Source of the DNA: JAJECS01 sp965243625 | Lineage (GTDB): Bacteria; Chloroflexota; UBA11872 | Length of the DNA: 64,000 nt | Direction: 5' to 3' | Assembly (NCBI GenBank): GCA_965243625.1 | Contig: CBDEVI010000002.1 | Span: 2,356,001 to 2,420,000 of the forward strand | Shown here: positions 25,840 through 34,243 of the stretch, in pieces | How positions within the stretch are numbered: position 1 is the first letter of the stretch | How the letters are laid out: the number at the start of each line of letters is the position of its first letter | Translations under genes and position numbers: made by a program | The notes under the pieces: generated by a model | The model's database searches: none | The model's input: the letters and a program-made list of their open reading frames with translations, nothing else | What the model was told of the DNA's origin: nothing

Positions 25840-26625
25840 ATGGCTGCCGAAGAACAAAGTCGTCATACGAAGCCGACTGTTCTACCTGACACTATCCCGA
25901 ACGAAGACGAGATAGCGCCGGCTACAGACATTAGCTTTGTTGTTCACCCATCGACTTGGGAGTTTATTCGCGAACGATTGGACGCTGGCGGTCGCATTCT
26001 CGATGTGGGGTGTGGCAACGGAACATTCCTGTGGAATGTTGAGAACCGTACGTCTTCGAAAGGATATGGCCTGGATCTTTCGCGCTCCAGAGCAAGGACG
26101 GCGGCAGCCACGGTACCTAGCGGACGCATCGTAAACGCCGATGGCGCACGAGCGCCTTTCCCTTCGGGGTCTTTCGATATGATCGCGTGCTTTCAAGTCA
26201 TCGAGCATATTGTCGATCGCCAAGGTTTCTTGGCTGGATTGTACGAGATGCTCAAGCCTGGAGGCATGCTGGTTATCTCATCCATACGACGCGGAAAGCG
26301 TCGCTGGTACTTCCTGCGAAACGAGCAGGGAGAGTTTGTCTTGGATAAAGGACATGTGTACGAGTTTGGTTCGCTCGATGAGTTTAATCGTCTCATTCTT
26401 TCTGCACACGATTCCCCACCCTTAGCCATCGTTCGTTCTTTCGAATACCAGGTGCGCTTCTCCGCTCTGGATTTCTTTCTCAGACGGCTGCATCGGGTGT
26501 TTCGGACCTCATTTACGCGAGCGTTTCCCGCCAGCCGGATTGGGATGGCGTTGCGGAAAGCTTCCCGCGTGCCAATTCCGGGGTATTTCAGCACGGACGT
26601 GGTCGCGGTGCGAAGGGACCCCTGA
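25840..26625 (+). CDS. Class I SAM-dependent methyltransferase
   Basis: 261 residues. SAM-binding motif I is ILDVGCGNGTFLW, followed by GYGLDLS (motif II acidic residue) and ACFQVIEHIVD and LKPGGMLVISS (motif III). It belongs to the UbiE/Coq5-like group; substrate unknown. The region 25840-26625 is clearly less GC-rich than its neighbours, with many A/T-ending codons, so it was probably acquired by transfer. The gene is divergent from recJ with a 190-base gap. A C-terminal Arg/Phe-rich segment (LDFFLRRLHRVFRTSFTRAF) may bind membrane or a partner. Confidence 0.82.
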   Translation: MAAEEQSRHTKPTVLPDTIPNEDEIAPATDISFVVHPSTWEFIRERLDAGGRILDVGCGNGTFLWNVENRTSSKGYGLDLSRSRARTAAATVPSGRIVNADGARAPFPSGSFDMIACFQVIEHIVDRQGFLAGLYEMLKPGGMLVISSIRRGKRRWYFLRNEQGEFVLDKGHVYEFGSLDEFNRLILSAHDSPPLAIVRSFEYQVRFSALDFFLRRLHRVFRTSFTRAFPASRIGMALRKASRVPIPGYFSTDVVAVRRDP

Positions 26626-26941
26626 GCGCGAGCCGCATCGACGCGTTGAGGTCTGCCGCGGGTTCGTAAGCTTCACAAGGCGCTAGTGGGGCATTTTGAC
26701 TCCGTCATTCCGGCGGAGAGCCTGCCCCGTACTTGATACGGGGCCCGAATCCAGGTCCGCACGTCGCCTGACGAATTGAGAGCACGCGCCAGTGGTGGGG
26801 CCTCATGCTGCGGCGCAGAGGCAAAGTGACTCATCACCCGCAAGGCGCCGCTGACTGGGCCGAGCGGACCGGCGCGTCGCTTGCCCTTCGTTGGTGATGG
26901 GCTGTGGGACCGTGCGGCGGGAGCTAGGGTATGTCCGACGG
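26626..26941. repeat. Intergenic with an interrupted GTCATTCC-type repeat
   Basis: No gene seen. Bases 26704-26754 read GTCATTCCGGCGGA, then the module GAGCCTGCCCCGTACTTGATACGGGG, then CCCGAATCCAGG. The outer arms are the common CCGGCGAAAGCCGG family and the inner module is a separate hairpin, as at 30461-30513. It lies between the methyltransferase and the convergent symporter gene. Confidence 0.75.
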
Positions 26942-28441
26942 CTACGCTGCCTGGCGCTCGCCGATCACCTGATCGAACGTCCGCACCGTCGCCGCCGCGG
27001 GCGGCGGCGTGAGCAGCGAAACCGCAACGGCCGCGATGAGCCCCAGCACGAACCCCGGGGTCGCCGGGTGAATGTCCATCACGCCGCCCGGGCCTCCGGA
27101 GGACGCCCACCAGATCGAGGACACGAGCGTGCCGGTCACAATCGCCGCGCCCGCGCCCCAGAGGTTGAAGCGGCGCCAGTACAGCGCCAGGATCGTCACC
27201 GGCCCGAAGGCGGCGCCCATGCCGCCCCAGGCATAGGTGACCAACTGCAACACCGACTCCTGGGCCACCAGCGCCAGCACCGCGGCCACGATGCCGATCA
27301 CGACCAGCAGTCCGCGGCCAATCCACACGCGCGCGTAGGCCGCGCGGGAATAGGTGAGCCGTCGGAGCACCGGCACGTCGTCCGCCGCGACCGCCGACGC
27401 CAGGAGCAACTGCGAGTCCGCCGTGCTCATGACCGCCGCGATCAACGTGGTCATCAGCAAACCGGTGATGACGGGATGGAAGAACGCCACCGCCACCACC
27501 AGGTAGATCCGCTCCGGGTCCGCCACGGCTTCGAGCAGGTCGAGCTCGGTGAGCGCGGGGAGCGCGATGACGCCCAGCACCACCGCCGTGGCGTACATCA
27601 GCGCGATCCAGATCGTGCCGATTCGCCGCCCCGCGGGAATGCTCGACTCGCCTTCGATCGCCATGAACCGTTGCAAGATTCGCTGCGAGCCAAAGAAGCC
27701 CAGGCCCCAGCCAACGGCCGACAGCAGCATGACCGGCGTGATTGGGTTGTTGTCGGGATCGGTCAGCGGATTCCAGAACCCCGGCGTGTCGGACCCCGCG
27801 CGCAGCAACGACTCGCCCGCGACGACGATCAGCGCCAGCGGCACGATCATGAAGCCGACCAGCATCAACACCGACTGAAAGACGTCGGTACGCGAGACGG
27901 CCAGGAATCCGCCAATGAACGTGTAGGACGCCACGGCGATCAACGTAATCAGAATGCCGGGGGTGTATTCGACGCCAAATTCAGATTCCAGCAGCTTGGC
28001 GCCCGCGACCAATCCTGAGCTTACGTAGAAGATGACAAAGAGAATCGTCAGCAACGCGGCCAGGGTGCGCAGGACTTGCGAGGTGTCGCCGAACCGTTTC
28101 TCAAGGAATTCGGGCAGCGTCAGCGCGTCGTCGGCCGCGATGGTGTAGCGGCGCAGCCGCTTCGCCACCACGGTCCAGCAAATCCAACTGCCGGCCACGA
28201 GGGCGACCACGGTCCACAGGTGGGTCACTCCGCCGGCAAAGGCCAGCGCCGGCAGCGCCAGGATCGTCCACGCGCTCGTCGTCGAGGAGCTGGCGCTCAG
28301 CGCCGTGGTGAAGCTGCTGAGTTTCCGGCCCCCGAGCACATAGTCCGACATCGCTCGCATGCGCCGGGCGCGAAACACGGCGATGCCGATAAGCACCGCA
28401 AAATAGGCGATGAAGACCGCAAGTACCCAGGCGTCCAACAT
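26942..28441 (-). CDS. Sodium:solute symporter (SSS family, PutP-like)
   Basis: 499 residues, about 13 predicted membrane helices. Family motifs are present: the N-terminal YFAVLIGIAVFRARRM...DYVLGGRKLSSFTTALSASSSTTSAW (sodium-site loop, LGGR), then YTFIGGFLAVSRTDVFQSVLML and the late LLMTTLIAAVMSTADSQLLLASA (sodium-binding STADSQLL). The closest known type is the proline transporter PutP, but other substrates such as other amino acids or organic acids are equally possible from sequence. It is inferred to import its solute with sodium. It is divergently oriented to the tandem-paralogue pair at 28.7-30.4 kb. Confidence 0.88.
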   Translation of the reverse strand: MLDAWVLAVFIAYFAVLIGIAVFRARRMRAMSDYVLGGRKLSSFTTALSASSSTTSAWTILALPALAFAGGVTHLWTVVALVAGSWICWTVVAKRLRRYTIAADDALTLPEFLEKRFGDTSQVLRTLAALLTILFVIFYVSSGLVAGAKLLESEFGVEYTPGILITLIAVASYTFIGGFLAVSRTDVFQSVLMLVGFMIVPLALIVVAGESLLRAGSDTPGFWNPLTDPDNNPITPVMLLSAVGWGLGFFGSQRILQRFMAIEGESSIPAGRRIGTIWIALMYATAVVLGVIALPALTELDLLEAVADPERIYLVVAVAFFHPVITGLLMTTLIAAVMSTADSQLLLASAVAADDVPVLRRLTYSRAAYARVWIGRGLLVVIGIVAAVLALVAQESVLQLVTYAWGGMGAAFGPVTILALYWRRFNLWGAGAAIVTGTLVSSIWWASSGGPGGVMDIHPATPGFVLGLIAAVAVSLLTPPPAAATVRTFDQVIGERQAA

Positions 28442-28688
28442 CTGTGCCGACTAATCCCCCGGCTTAGGGACCGCCCCCCGCGGGCCGATCAGACTAGCCA
28501 ACGCCTATCCCGGCGGCAACAGCCCGGACAATGCTTCGCGAACCCCCGGGTGAGACTCCGCCCTCCCCACGTCCCGGCTGCCGCGCCCGCTCCAGACGGC
28601 ACTCCACTCACGCCGAGCGCCCACGGCAGATGGTCCGCCGAGTCGGCGGCGGGCTATCCTCGCGCTCCCCGGCGCCGGCAATGCGGAC

Positions 28689-29540
28689 ATGATCGACTTC
28701 AATCGATCCTTCATCACCTGGACCATCGACTGGGCCGAGCCCGACCCCGTCTATGCCTTTCCGGGCGGGTTCGTCGGAGAGCCGGGCGAGGCCACCACCA
28801 GCCGCGTTCAGATCGACGCTTGCTTCGAGGTTGTCGATGAGGCGCGGGGCACGGCCGGCACGATCTATCTCACCGCACCCTGCCGCTCCGAGTTCATCAT
28901 CGCCGACGACAACCTGTTCCAGGTGCCCAACGGCGAGTTCCGCGCCGCGGTCGGCGACGCGTTCACGGTCCCCCTCGCCACCGAGCCCAGCTGGCATGAC
29001 GAAGGCACGCGGCGGGAGCCCCTCGGCGCACGCTTCGCGAAGGTCGCCATCGACGTGCGCACTTGTGACGCCGTGGCCCTGGCCTCGGACGACGCGGTCG
29101 TCGCGGCTTCGCTGGCGGGCGCGCGCCTCAACGCCCGATCCACCTACCGCGACGACGCGCGCGGCGTGACCGTCACGGTCGAATACCCGATCAAGCTCAT
29201 CAACCTGCACGCCGGCGGCGGACGCTATCAGGTCTGCACCGGCGCGGTGGCGCTACCCGATCTGACGACCTGGGACGGGCATGGCGTCGACCGGGTCTTC
29301 GTAGCCCACGCGGCCTTCACCGCCGACGACCACGTCGAGTTCATCCTGCGTCGCGGCATCGACCTGGCCGAGCACGAGCTCGACTGGGCGGCCGCCGTGC
29401 GCGGGCGCGATCGGTACGAGCGGCGCGTCCCGGGAGAGCCGATTGATCGGCCGCCACCCCGCGCCGCCGGCTACTTCGAAACCTGGGAGCTGGCGGCGGT
29501 GAACACCATCTGGCAGGTCTCCGGCGAGTCGCGCCGATGA
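28689..29540 (+). CDS. Unknown protein, first of two tandem paralogues
   Basis: 283 residues, no signal peptide or membrane helix. I do not recognise a family. It shares with the next gene a start MIDFxRSxxTW, then PDPxYxxPGGFVGEPGEA, a PC..E..IADxNLFQVPxxEFR block, then RLNARxxY and EYPIxxIN, and a late LPDLxTWDGxxVxRVFxAHAAF...EFILRR block. The pattern of alternating hydrophobic stretches suggests an all-beta fold. It overlaps the next gene by 4 bases (ATGA), so the two are co-translated. The gap before it (28442-28688) is divergent with the symporter gene and shows no clear promoter. Confidence 0.7.
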   Translation: MIDFNRSFITWTIDWAEPDPVYAFPGGFVGEPGEATTSRVQIDACFEVVDEARGTAGTIYLTAPCRSEFIIADDNLFQVPNGEFRAAVGDAFTVPLATEPSWHDEGTRREPLGARFAKVAIDVRTCDAVALASDDAVVAASLAGARLNARSTYRDDARGVTVTVEYPIKLINLHAGGGRYQVCTGAVALPDLTTWDGHGVDRVFVAHAAFTADDHVEFILRRGIDLAEHELDWAAAVRGRDRYERRVPGEPIDRPPPRAAGYFETWELAAVNTIWQVSGESRR

Positions 29541-30388
29541 TCGACTTCGCGCGCTCGCACTTCACGTGGGACCACGTGCCTCACCAGCCAGACCCGGAGT
29601 ACAAGTATCCGGGCGGCTTCGTGGGCGAGCCGGGCGAGGCTTATCACGTGCGCATCGGCTACGACGCCGTCTGCACGATCAGCGGCAATGACGACGCACC
29701 CCCGCTGGAGATCTTCCTGCTGCAGCCCTGCCTGGCCGAATACACCATCGCCGACCGCAACCTGTTCCAGGTCCCCAGCCAGGAGTTCCGCGTGGCGCTG
29801 AGCCGCACGCACGGCATCCCCATCGCCAGGCGCCCGTCAACCGAGCGCGAGCCGACCGCCGCCACGCCGCACGCCGGCCGCTACGCCGGCACGCACTTCA
29901 CGACCCACGAGGTTCCGGACGCGCAGGGCACCCGAGACACGGACGAGGTCATGCGCGCGGTCCTGGCCGGCCGGCGCTTGAATGCCCGCACCACGCACTA
30001 CGACAACGCCCTGGGGCTCACCATCACGCTGGAATACCCCATTCGCACGATCAACATCGAGCGCGCCAAAGGGCGGTTTCAGGTCGATACCGGGCCGATG
30101 GCGCTGCCCGATCTCGCGACGTGGGACGGGGCCACGGTGTCGCGGGTGTTCCTGGCCCACGCGGCCTTCAGCGCCTGGGACCGCGCCGAGTTCATCCTGC
30201 GGCGCGAGGTCGAGCCGTTGGCATCCGAGCACTGGTGGTGGGAGGTGCGGGGCCGCGACCGGCGCGCCCGGCGCGACCCGTCCCAGACGCCCACCGAGCC
30301 GCCGCTGCCGCGTCGGCCGCCGACGCTCTACAACGAGACGCTGGTCGTGACCGTCCGCAACGAGATCCTCATCGCGCCCGACCGATAA
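29537..30388 (+). CDS. Unknown protein, second of two tandem paralogues
   Basis: 283 residues, exactly the length of its neighbour. The ATG overlaps the previous stop by 4 bases. Conserved with the first copy are FVGEPGEA, IADRNLFQVPSQEFR, RLNARTTHYDNALG, EYPIRTIN and LPDLATWDGATVSRVFLAHAAF. Its middle (residues about 100-125) and its C-terminus (basic RGRDRRARRDPSQTP) differ. Retention of long identical blocks with divergent linkers suggests two subunits of one complex or a duplicated enzyme. No catalytic motif is recognised. A composite repeat element follows the gene. Confidence 0.7.
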   Translation: MIDFARSHFTWDHVPHQPDPEYKYPGGFVGEPGEAYHVRIGYDAVCTISGNDDAPPLEIFLLQPCLAEYTIADRNLFQVPSQEFRVALSRTHGIPIARRPSTEREPTAATPHAGRYAGTHFTTHEVPDAQGTRDTDEVMRAVLAGRRLNARTTHYDNALGLTITLEYPIRTINIERAKGRFQVDTGPMALPDLATWDGATVSRVFLAHAAFSAWDRAEFILRREVEPLASEHWWWEVRGRDRRARRDPSQTPTEPPLPRRPPTLYNETLVVTVRNEILIAPDR

Positions 30389-30424
30389 ACGCCCCGTTCT
30401 CAAGCGTGCGCGGGCAGCCGGTCC

Positions 30425-30675
30425 GGTCCCCTCTCCCATGGGAGGCCTTTGCGTATCCCGTCGTCATTCCCGCGAAGAGCCTGCCCCGTACTTGATACGG
30501 GGCGGGAATCCACCCGTCATCGAATCTGGGGCGGAAAAGACGCGCTCGGTCGTCCCCAAGCCCGGTTGAGTTTGCAAGGGTTTCCATGGGGAGCGGGTTT
30601 GAGCCTGCCCCGTACCGCGATAGTGGGTGAGGGGGACGGCCAGTCCCACGCTGCCCGCAGCGCGGGCCACCGGAC
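30425..30675. repeat. Composite palindromic repeat island
   Basis: Contains, in order: CCCTCTCCCATGGGAGG, a GTCATTCCCGCGAA arm, the module GAGCCTGCCCCGTACTTGATACGGGG, the closing GGCGGGAATCCACC, a CCCCAAGCCCGG block, another GAGCCTGCCCCGTA, GGTGAGGGGGA, and a CCCACGCTGC/GCAGCG hairpin at 30645-30668. The same order without the inserted module occurs at 52520-52684, so this is one multi-part element present twice. Confidence 0.8.
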
Positions 30676-30722
30676 CGAGCGCGGCGGGCCCTAGAGCGCG
30701 GCAGCCCGTTCGGCCCCCGCCG

Positions 30723-31538
30723 TCAGGCGTGCCGAATCCGCACCCGGCCCAGGTGTGACGACCCCTGGATGAGCAGGTTTACGAAACCCGCGTCCGGCTC
30801 CGGTTCGTCGCTTCCACTGACGCCGCGCCTGCGGTTGCCGACCGACCGCATCGGACCAATCCAGTTGCGGGGCACGGGGCTGCCATGTTCCCCGGCCAGG
30901 CGCGCCTCGAGCACCAGGCGCGAAAGCGTGGTGTTCACGTTTTGGCCGATACGCCACCAGACCGGCACGACCAAGTCCAGCCGGCCCGCGACGCACGTCA
31001 CGTCGAGAATCGCCGGCGGCCGCGTGATATCGACGTAGCGCAGATCGACCGTGACGTCGCACAGCCGGCAGGTGATCTCGCCCCGCCGGACATCGCCCCT
31101 GGCGCGGAGCGTGCCCCCGGTGTAGCTCAGGTCCACGTGGCTGTCCTTCCACCCCCGCAAGCGCACCGTGCGGCGCGTGCGGATGGCCCCGGCTTGCCAC
31201 AGGGCGCCGATGGCAACGATCGCGAAGGCCAGCCAAATGCCGAACTGCACGCCGCCGGTGAATTCGCCGAGATGGCTCACCTGCACCAGGACTCCGCCGC
31301 CGACCACAAGCCAAGGGAACGGACTGCCAAAACCGAGATCGTTCGCCCAGCTGAGACTAAAGAGGACCAACATCATCGTCAGCAGGTCCCAGACATCGAA
31401 GACCCCGATCATGCGCAGGATGATCCAGAGAAAAAGGACCATCCCAAAGGCCGCTCGCATGAAGCGCGGCGAATCCAGGAGCTGGCGCCAAAACGGCCTG
31501 GCCATCATGTAGCGCCGGTCGCGCATGTCGTCAGGCAT
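30723..31538 (-). CDS. LiaF-like membrane protein (cell-wall stress response domain)
   Basis: 271 residues from ATG 31538; ATG 31610 is an alternative. Four hydrophobic helices in residues about 15-115 (FGMVLFLWIILRMIG, LLTMMLVLFSLSW, PWLVVGGGVLVQVSHLG, IWLAFAIVAIGALW) precede a beta-helix-like C-terminal domain (DLSYTGGTLRARGDVRRGEITCRLCDVTVDLRYVDITRPPAILDVTCVAGRLDLVVPVWWRI). This matches the LiaF/DUF2154 layout, which in Firmicutes modulates the LiaRS two-component system. No LiaRS genes are adjacent. A promoter with a palindromic operator lies upstream at 31871-31931. Confidence 0.72.
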   Translation of the reverse strand: MPDDMRDRRYMMARPFWRQLLDSPRFMRAAFGMVLFLWIILRMIGVFDVWDLLTMMLVLFSLSWANDLGFGSPFPWLVVGGGVLVQVSHLGEFTGGVQFGIWLAFAIVAIGALWQAGAIRTRRTVRLRGWKDSHVDLSYTGGTLRARGDVRRGEITCRLCDVTVDLRYVDITRPPAILDVTCVAGRLDLVVPVWWRIGQNVNTTLSRLVLEARLAGEHGSPVPRNWIGPMRSVGNRRRGVSGSDEPEPDAGFVNLLIQGSSHLGRVRIRHA

Positions 31539-32003
31539 GGGATCGCCCACCGTGCGCGCGGCCAGTTCTGGAGACGTACCGCGCCGAGCACGTCTCAAGG
31601 CTGCACTCATCCCGCGAAAATTGCCCGGTGTGGTGCATGCGACGCTCCTCGATTTGGAGCCTAGCAAAGGACCGGAAACAGACGATCGAGGCGGCCAAAG
31701 ATTCGGGCCCGCGCGTAACTGGCCGCCCCCGCGGAATTCGATGGTCGCCAGGGATTGGCGTGCGGACCGCGCAGAAGCGCCGGAGACGAGAATCGTCATC
31801 GATTCCGCGCACATCCACGGTGAAATCGAACGTCACGAGTCTCACCAATGGACTGCTCCCTTGCCATAGGAGAATAGTGCGATAAACACCGTTGGTCAAG
31901 GGAGTAATCCATTGATTCAATGTCTTATTCCATTAGACTAGGCCGCCCATTCGCGGGTCGTCGCCCGCAAAACGACCACCAGACCAGTCTTGGCGCCCGG
32001 GCG
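31539..32003. other. Intergenic, promoter region of the LiaF-like gene
   Basis: Apart from the minus-strand promoter and palindrome at 31871-31931, I see no gene or RNA. The open minus-strand frame up to 31814 upstream of the LiaF-like protein gives residues without family character. The right end is the 3' side of the M20 peptidase gene. Confidence 0.4.
31871..31931 (-). promoter_or_regulatory. Sigma-70-type promoter with palindromic operator
   Basis: Read on the minus strand: a 31-base interrupted palindrome (GGAATA, inner arms CATTG-AAT-CAATG, closing TACTCC; 31931 to 31901), one C, then TTGACC (-35, 31899-31894), a 17-base spacer and TATTCT (-10, 31876-31871). Sequence and spacing match the element upstream of the Fic gene at 8693-8730. 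It points toward the LiaF-like gene, leaving a leader of roughly 250-330 bases. Confidence 0.6.
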
Positions 32004-33179
32004 TCACTCCCCGACGCCGCAGAACTCCATCGCCGCCAGGGCGTACAGCCCAGCGGTCCGGTGCAGGCGCTCGACCGACACGCGCTCGTGGTCCGAGTGG
32101 GCCGTGGCGTACTCGGGACCGCAGCAGACCACCGGCAGCGACGCGTCGTTGGCGTAGATGTTGGCGTCGGTCACCAGCGCCAGCCCAATCCGCGGCAGCG
32201 CGGCGCCGGTGGCGGTAGCGGACGCGGCCTCTAGCGCACGCACCAGCGCGTGGTCGCCGGGCGTCTCGAACGGCTCGTGCGGCGCATCCAGCGAAAACGT
32301 CGCCTCCAGTCCCGACCGCTGCTCGATGCGCCGGCAAATGCCCTGAAGCTCCGCCTCGATGTCCGCCGCCGTCAGCCCGTGCCGCCAACGTCGCGTGCCC
32401 CGGAGTGTGAGGGGCGTCGGCAGACGGTTCGGATAGTCACCGCCCGCGACCAGGCCAATGTCGACCCGCTGCCGGCCGCAGAGCGGATGCGGCGTCTCGC
32501 TTTCGAATCGCGCTTCCCATTCGGCAAACGCCTCCAGCATCGCGCCCGCCCAACGCGCCGGGTTGTCCGCGTAGGGCACGTGCAGCGTGTGCACGATGCC
32601 CCGCGCGCTGGTCAGCGTGATGCGGAACATCGCCGCGCCCAGCCCGGCCGTCCAGATGGCGTGCGGTCCCTCGGCGATGATTACCGCCGCCGCCGGGATT
32701 TCGCCCGCGCGGATGCGCTCCACCAGCCGCTTCGGCCCTTCCTTCTTGCCCACCGGCGTTTCGTGACCGACGACCCCCGTCAGCCAGAGGTCCGAGCGCA
32801 ACCGCACCCCGGCGCGCCGCAGCGCCGACGCCGCGTGCACCATCGCCACGAGCCCGCCCTTCATGTCCTCGCTACCGCGGCCCACGACCCAGCCGTCCCG
32901 CAGTTCCGGTGGGTCGCTGTCGCCCCGCGGGATCGTGTCCACGTGGCCATTCAACAGCAGCGGACGCCCGGGCTCGGCTCCCGGAAGTCGCGCGTAGACG
33001 TTGGGTCGATCGGGAATGAAGCGGTCGACCTCGACCTCGAGCCCGGCCCGCTCGCACAGGGCGGCGAAGTGCTCGCCGCCCGGACCCTCGGCGCCCGTCT
33101 CGCTGGGCACCTGGACAAAGTCCAGCGTGTCCCGCGCAATGGCGTCGGCATCGAGCATATCCAGAACCCGTTGCTGCAT
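32004..33179 (-). CDS. M20-family peptidase (ArgE/DapE/succinyl-desuccinylase-like)
   Basis: 391 residues from ATG 33179; GTG 33182 has a better-placed GGAG and ATG 33212 is also open. The binuclear zinc enzyme motifs are seen: LLLNGHVDTIPRGD (His/Asp ligands), GRGSEDMKGGLVAM (the bridging Asp region), GHETPVGKKEGP (catalytic Glu pair region) and AHSDHERV (final His ligand). It cleaves an acyl or peptidyl amide, but the substrate cannot be fixed from sequence. It lies divergent to the oxidoreductase gene at 33254, with about 75 bases between them. Confidence 0.85.
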   Translation of the reverse strand: MQQRVLDMLDADAIARDTLDFVQVPSETGAEGPGGEHFAALCERAGLEVEVDRFIPDRPNVYARLPGAEPGRPLLLNGHVDTIPRGDSDPPELRDGWVVGRGSEDMKGGLVAMVHAASALRRAGVRLRSDLWLTGVVGHETPVGKKEGPKRLVERIRAGEIPAAAVIIAEGPHAIWTAGLGAAMFRITLTSARGIVHTLHVPYADNPARWAGAMLEAFAEWEARFESETPHPLCGRQRVDIGLVAGGDYPNRLPTPLTLRGTRRWRHGLTAADIEAELQGICRRIEQRSGLEATFSLDAPHEPFETPGDHALVRALEAASATATGAALPRIGLALVTDANIYANDASLPVVCCGPEYATAHSDHERVSVERLHRTAGLYALAAMEFCGVGE

Positions 33180-33253
33180 CACGTGCGCACTCCGCCGGCG
33201 CGGGCCGCTCATACTAGACTCTGCGCACAAACCACACCGTCCGGGAACAGGCC

Positions 33254-34243
33254 ATGCTCAAAGCCGCCATGATCGGGGCCGGAGGGCGCGCGACGCGGGC
33301 GCACTATCCCGCGCTGGCCGACGCCGACGACGTCAGCCTCGAGGCCGTCTGCGACCTCGACCCGGAGCGGCTGGCGCACGCCGCGGACGCCTACGACATC
33401 CCCCGGCGCTACACCGACTACCGCCGCATGCTGGACGAAGTCGACTGCGACGTGGTCTACGCCATCATGCAGCCCTACCAGGTGTGCCAGGTGGCCGTGG
33501 ACGCGCTGGACGCGGGCAAGCACGTCATGGTCGAGAAGCCGCCCGGCGCCAACTCGACGGAGGCGGCCCGCATCGCCGCGGCCGCCAAGCGCAACGACCG
33601 GCTGGTGTGTGTGGCGCTGCAGCGGCGCTGGACGCCGCTGATTCGCGCCGCCAAGCAGCGCATCGAGGCTCACGGTCCCATTCGCTTCGTCCTGGCGGGC
33701 ATGCACAAGCACCCGTCGCATCAGCCGCCGGAGTCGCTGCGGATCAACGTGATGTACGACCGCGACATTCACATGATCGATTTCATTCGCTGGGTGTGCG
33801 GCGGCGAGTGGGACGAGGCGCACGCCCGCGTCGACAACGCCTACACCGAGTGGACGAACGCCACGCAGTCCGTCATCGCCTTCACATCGGGCGCGCTGGC
33901 GGTGCACACGGCCGTCGGCCACGCGGGCAGCCGCTTCTATCGAATCGAGCTGCACGGCAACGGCATCAGCGCCTACCTGCGCCCGCCGTCCTACGGCGAG
34001 GTCTTCGCCGACGGCGGCGACACCCCCGAGATTCTCGACGCCGCCAGCCTCACCGGCGATCCGCAGGGGCAGCTGGACGACGGAGTGCCGGCGCTGCACC
34101 GCGACTTCCGCGATTGCATTCGCGAGGGCCGTGAGCCGCTCACCAGCATCCACGACGTCGTGCACAGCATGCGGCTGCTGGAGCAGGTCGCCCGGCTCGA
34201 CGCCCACGGGCAGCCGCTGCCGGATGCGACGGGCGCGGGTTAG
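33254..34243 (+). CDS. Gfo/Idh/MocA-family oxidoreductase
   Basis: 329 residues. The NAD(P) Rossmann loop is MIGAGGRATRAHYPAL, followed by VCDLDPERL. The signature HVMVEKPPGANSTEAARI contains the family Lys-Pro, and the catalytic His region is DRDIHMIDFIRWVCGG. The family oxidises or reduces sugars, inositols or related polyols. The stop codon overlaps the convergent Fic gene stop. The substrate is unknown. Neighbouring rhamnose-mutarotase-like and sulfatase genes are far away, so context is not informative. Confidence 0.87.
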   Translation: MLKAAMIGAGGRATRAHYPALADADDVSLEAVCDLDPERLAHAADAYDIPRRYTDYRRMLDEVDCDVVYAIMQPYQVCQVAVDALDAGKHVMVEKPPGANSTEAARIAAAAKRNDRLVCVALQRRWTPLIRAAKQRIEAHGPIRFVLAGMHKHPSHQPPESLRINVMYDRDIHMIDFIRWVCGGEWDEAHARVDNAYTEWTNATQSVIAFTSGALAVHTAVGHAGSRFYRIELHGNGISAYLRPPSYGEVFADGGDTPEILDAASLTGDPQGQLDDGVPALHRDFRDCIREGREPLTSIHDVVHSMRLLEQVARLDAHGQPLPDATGAG

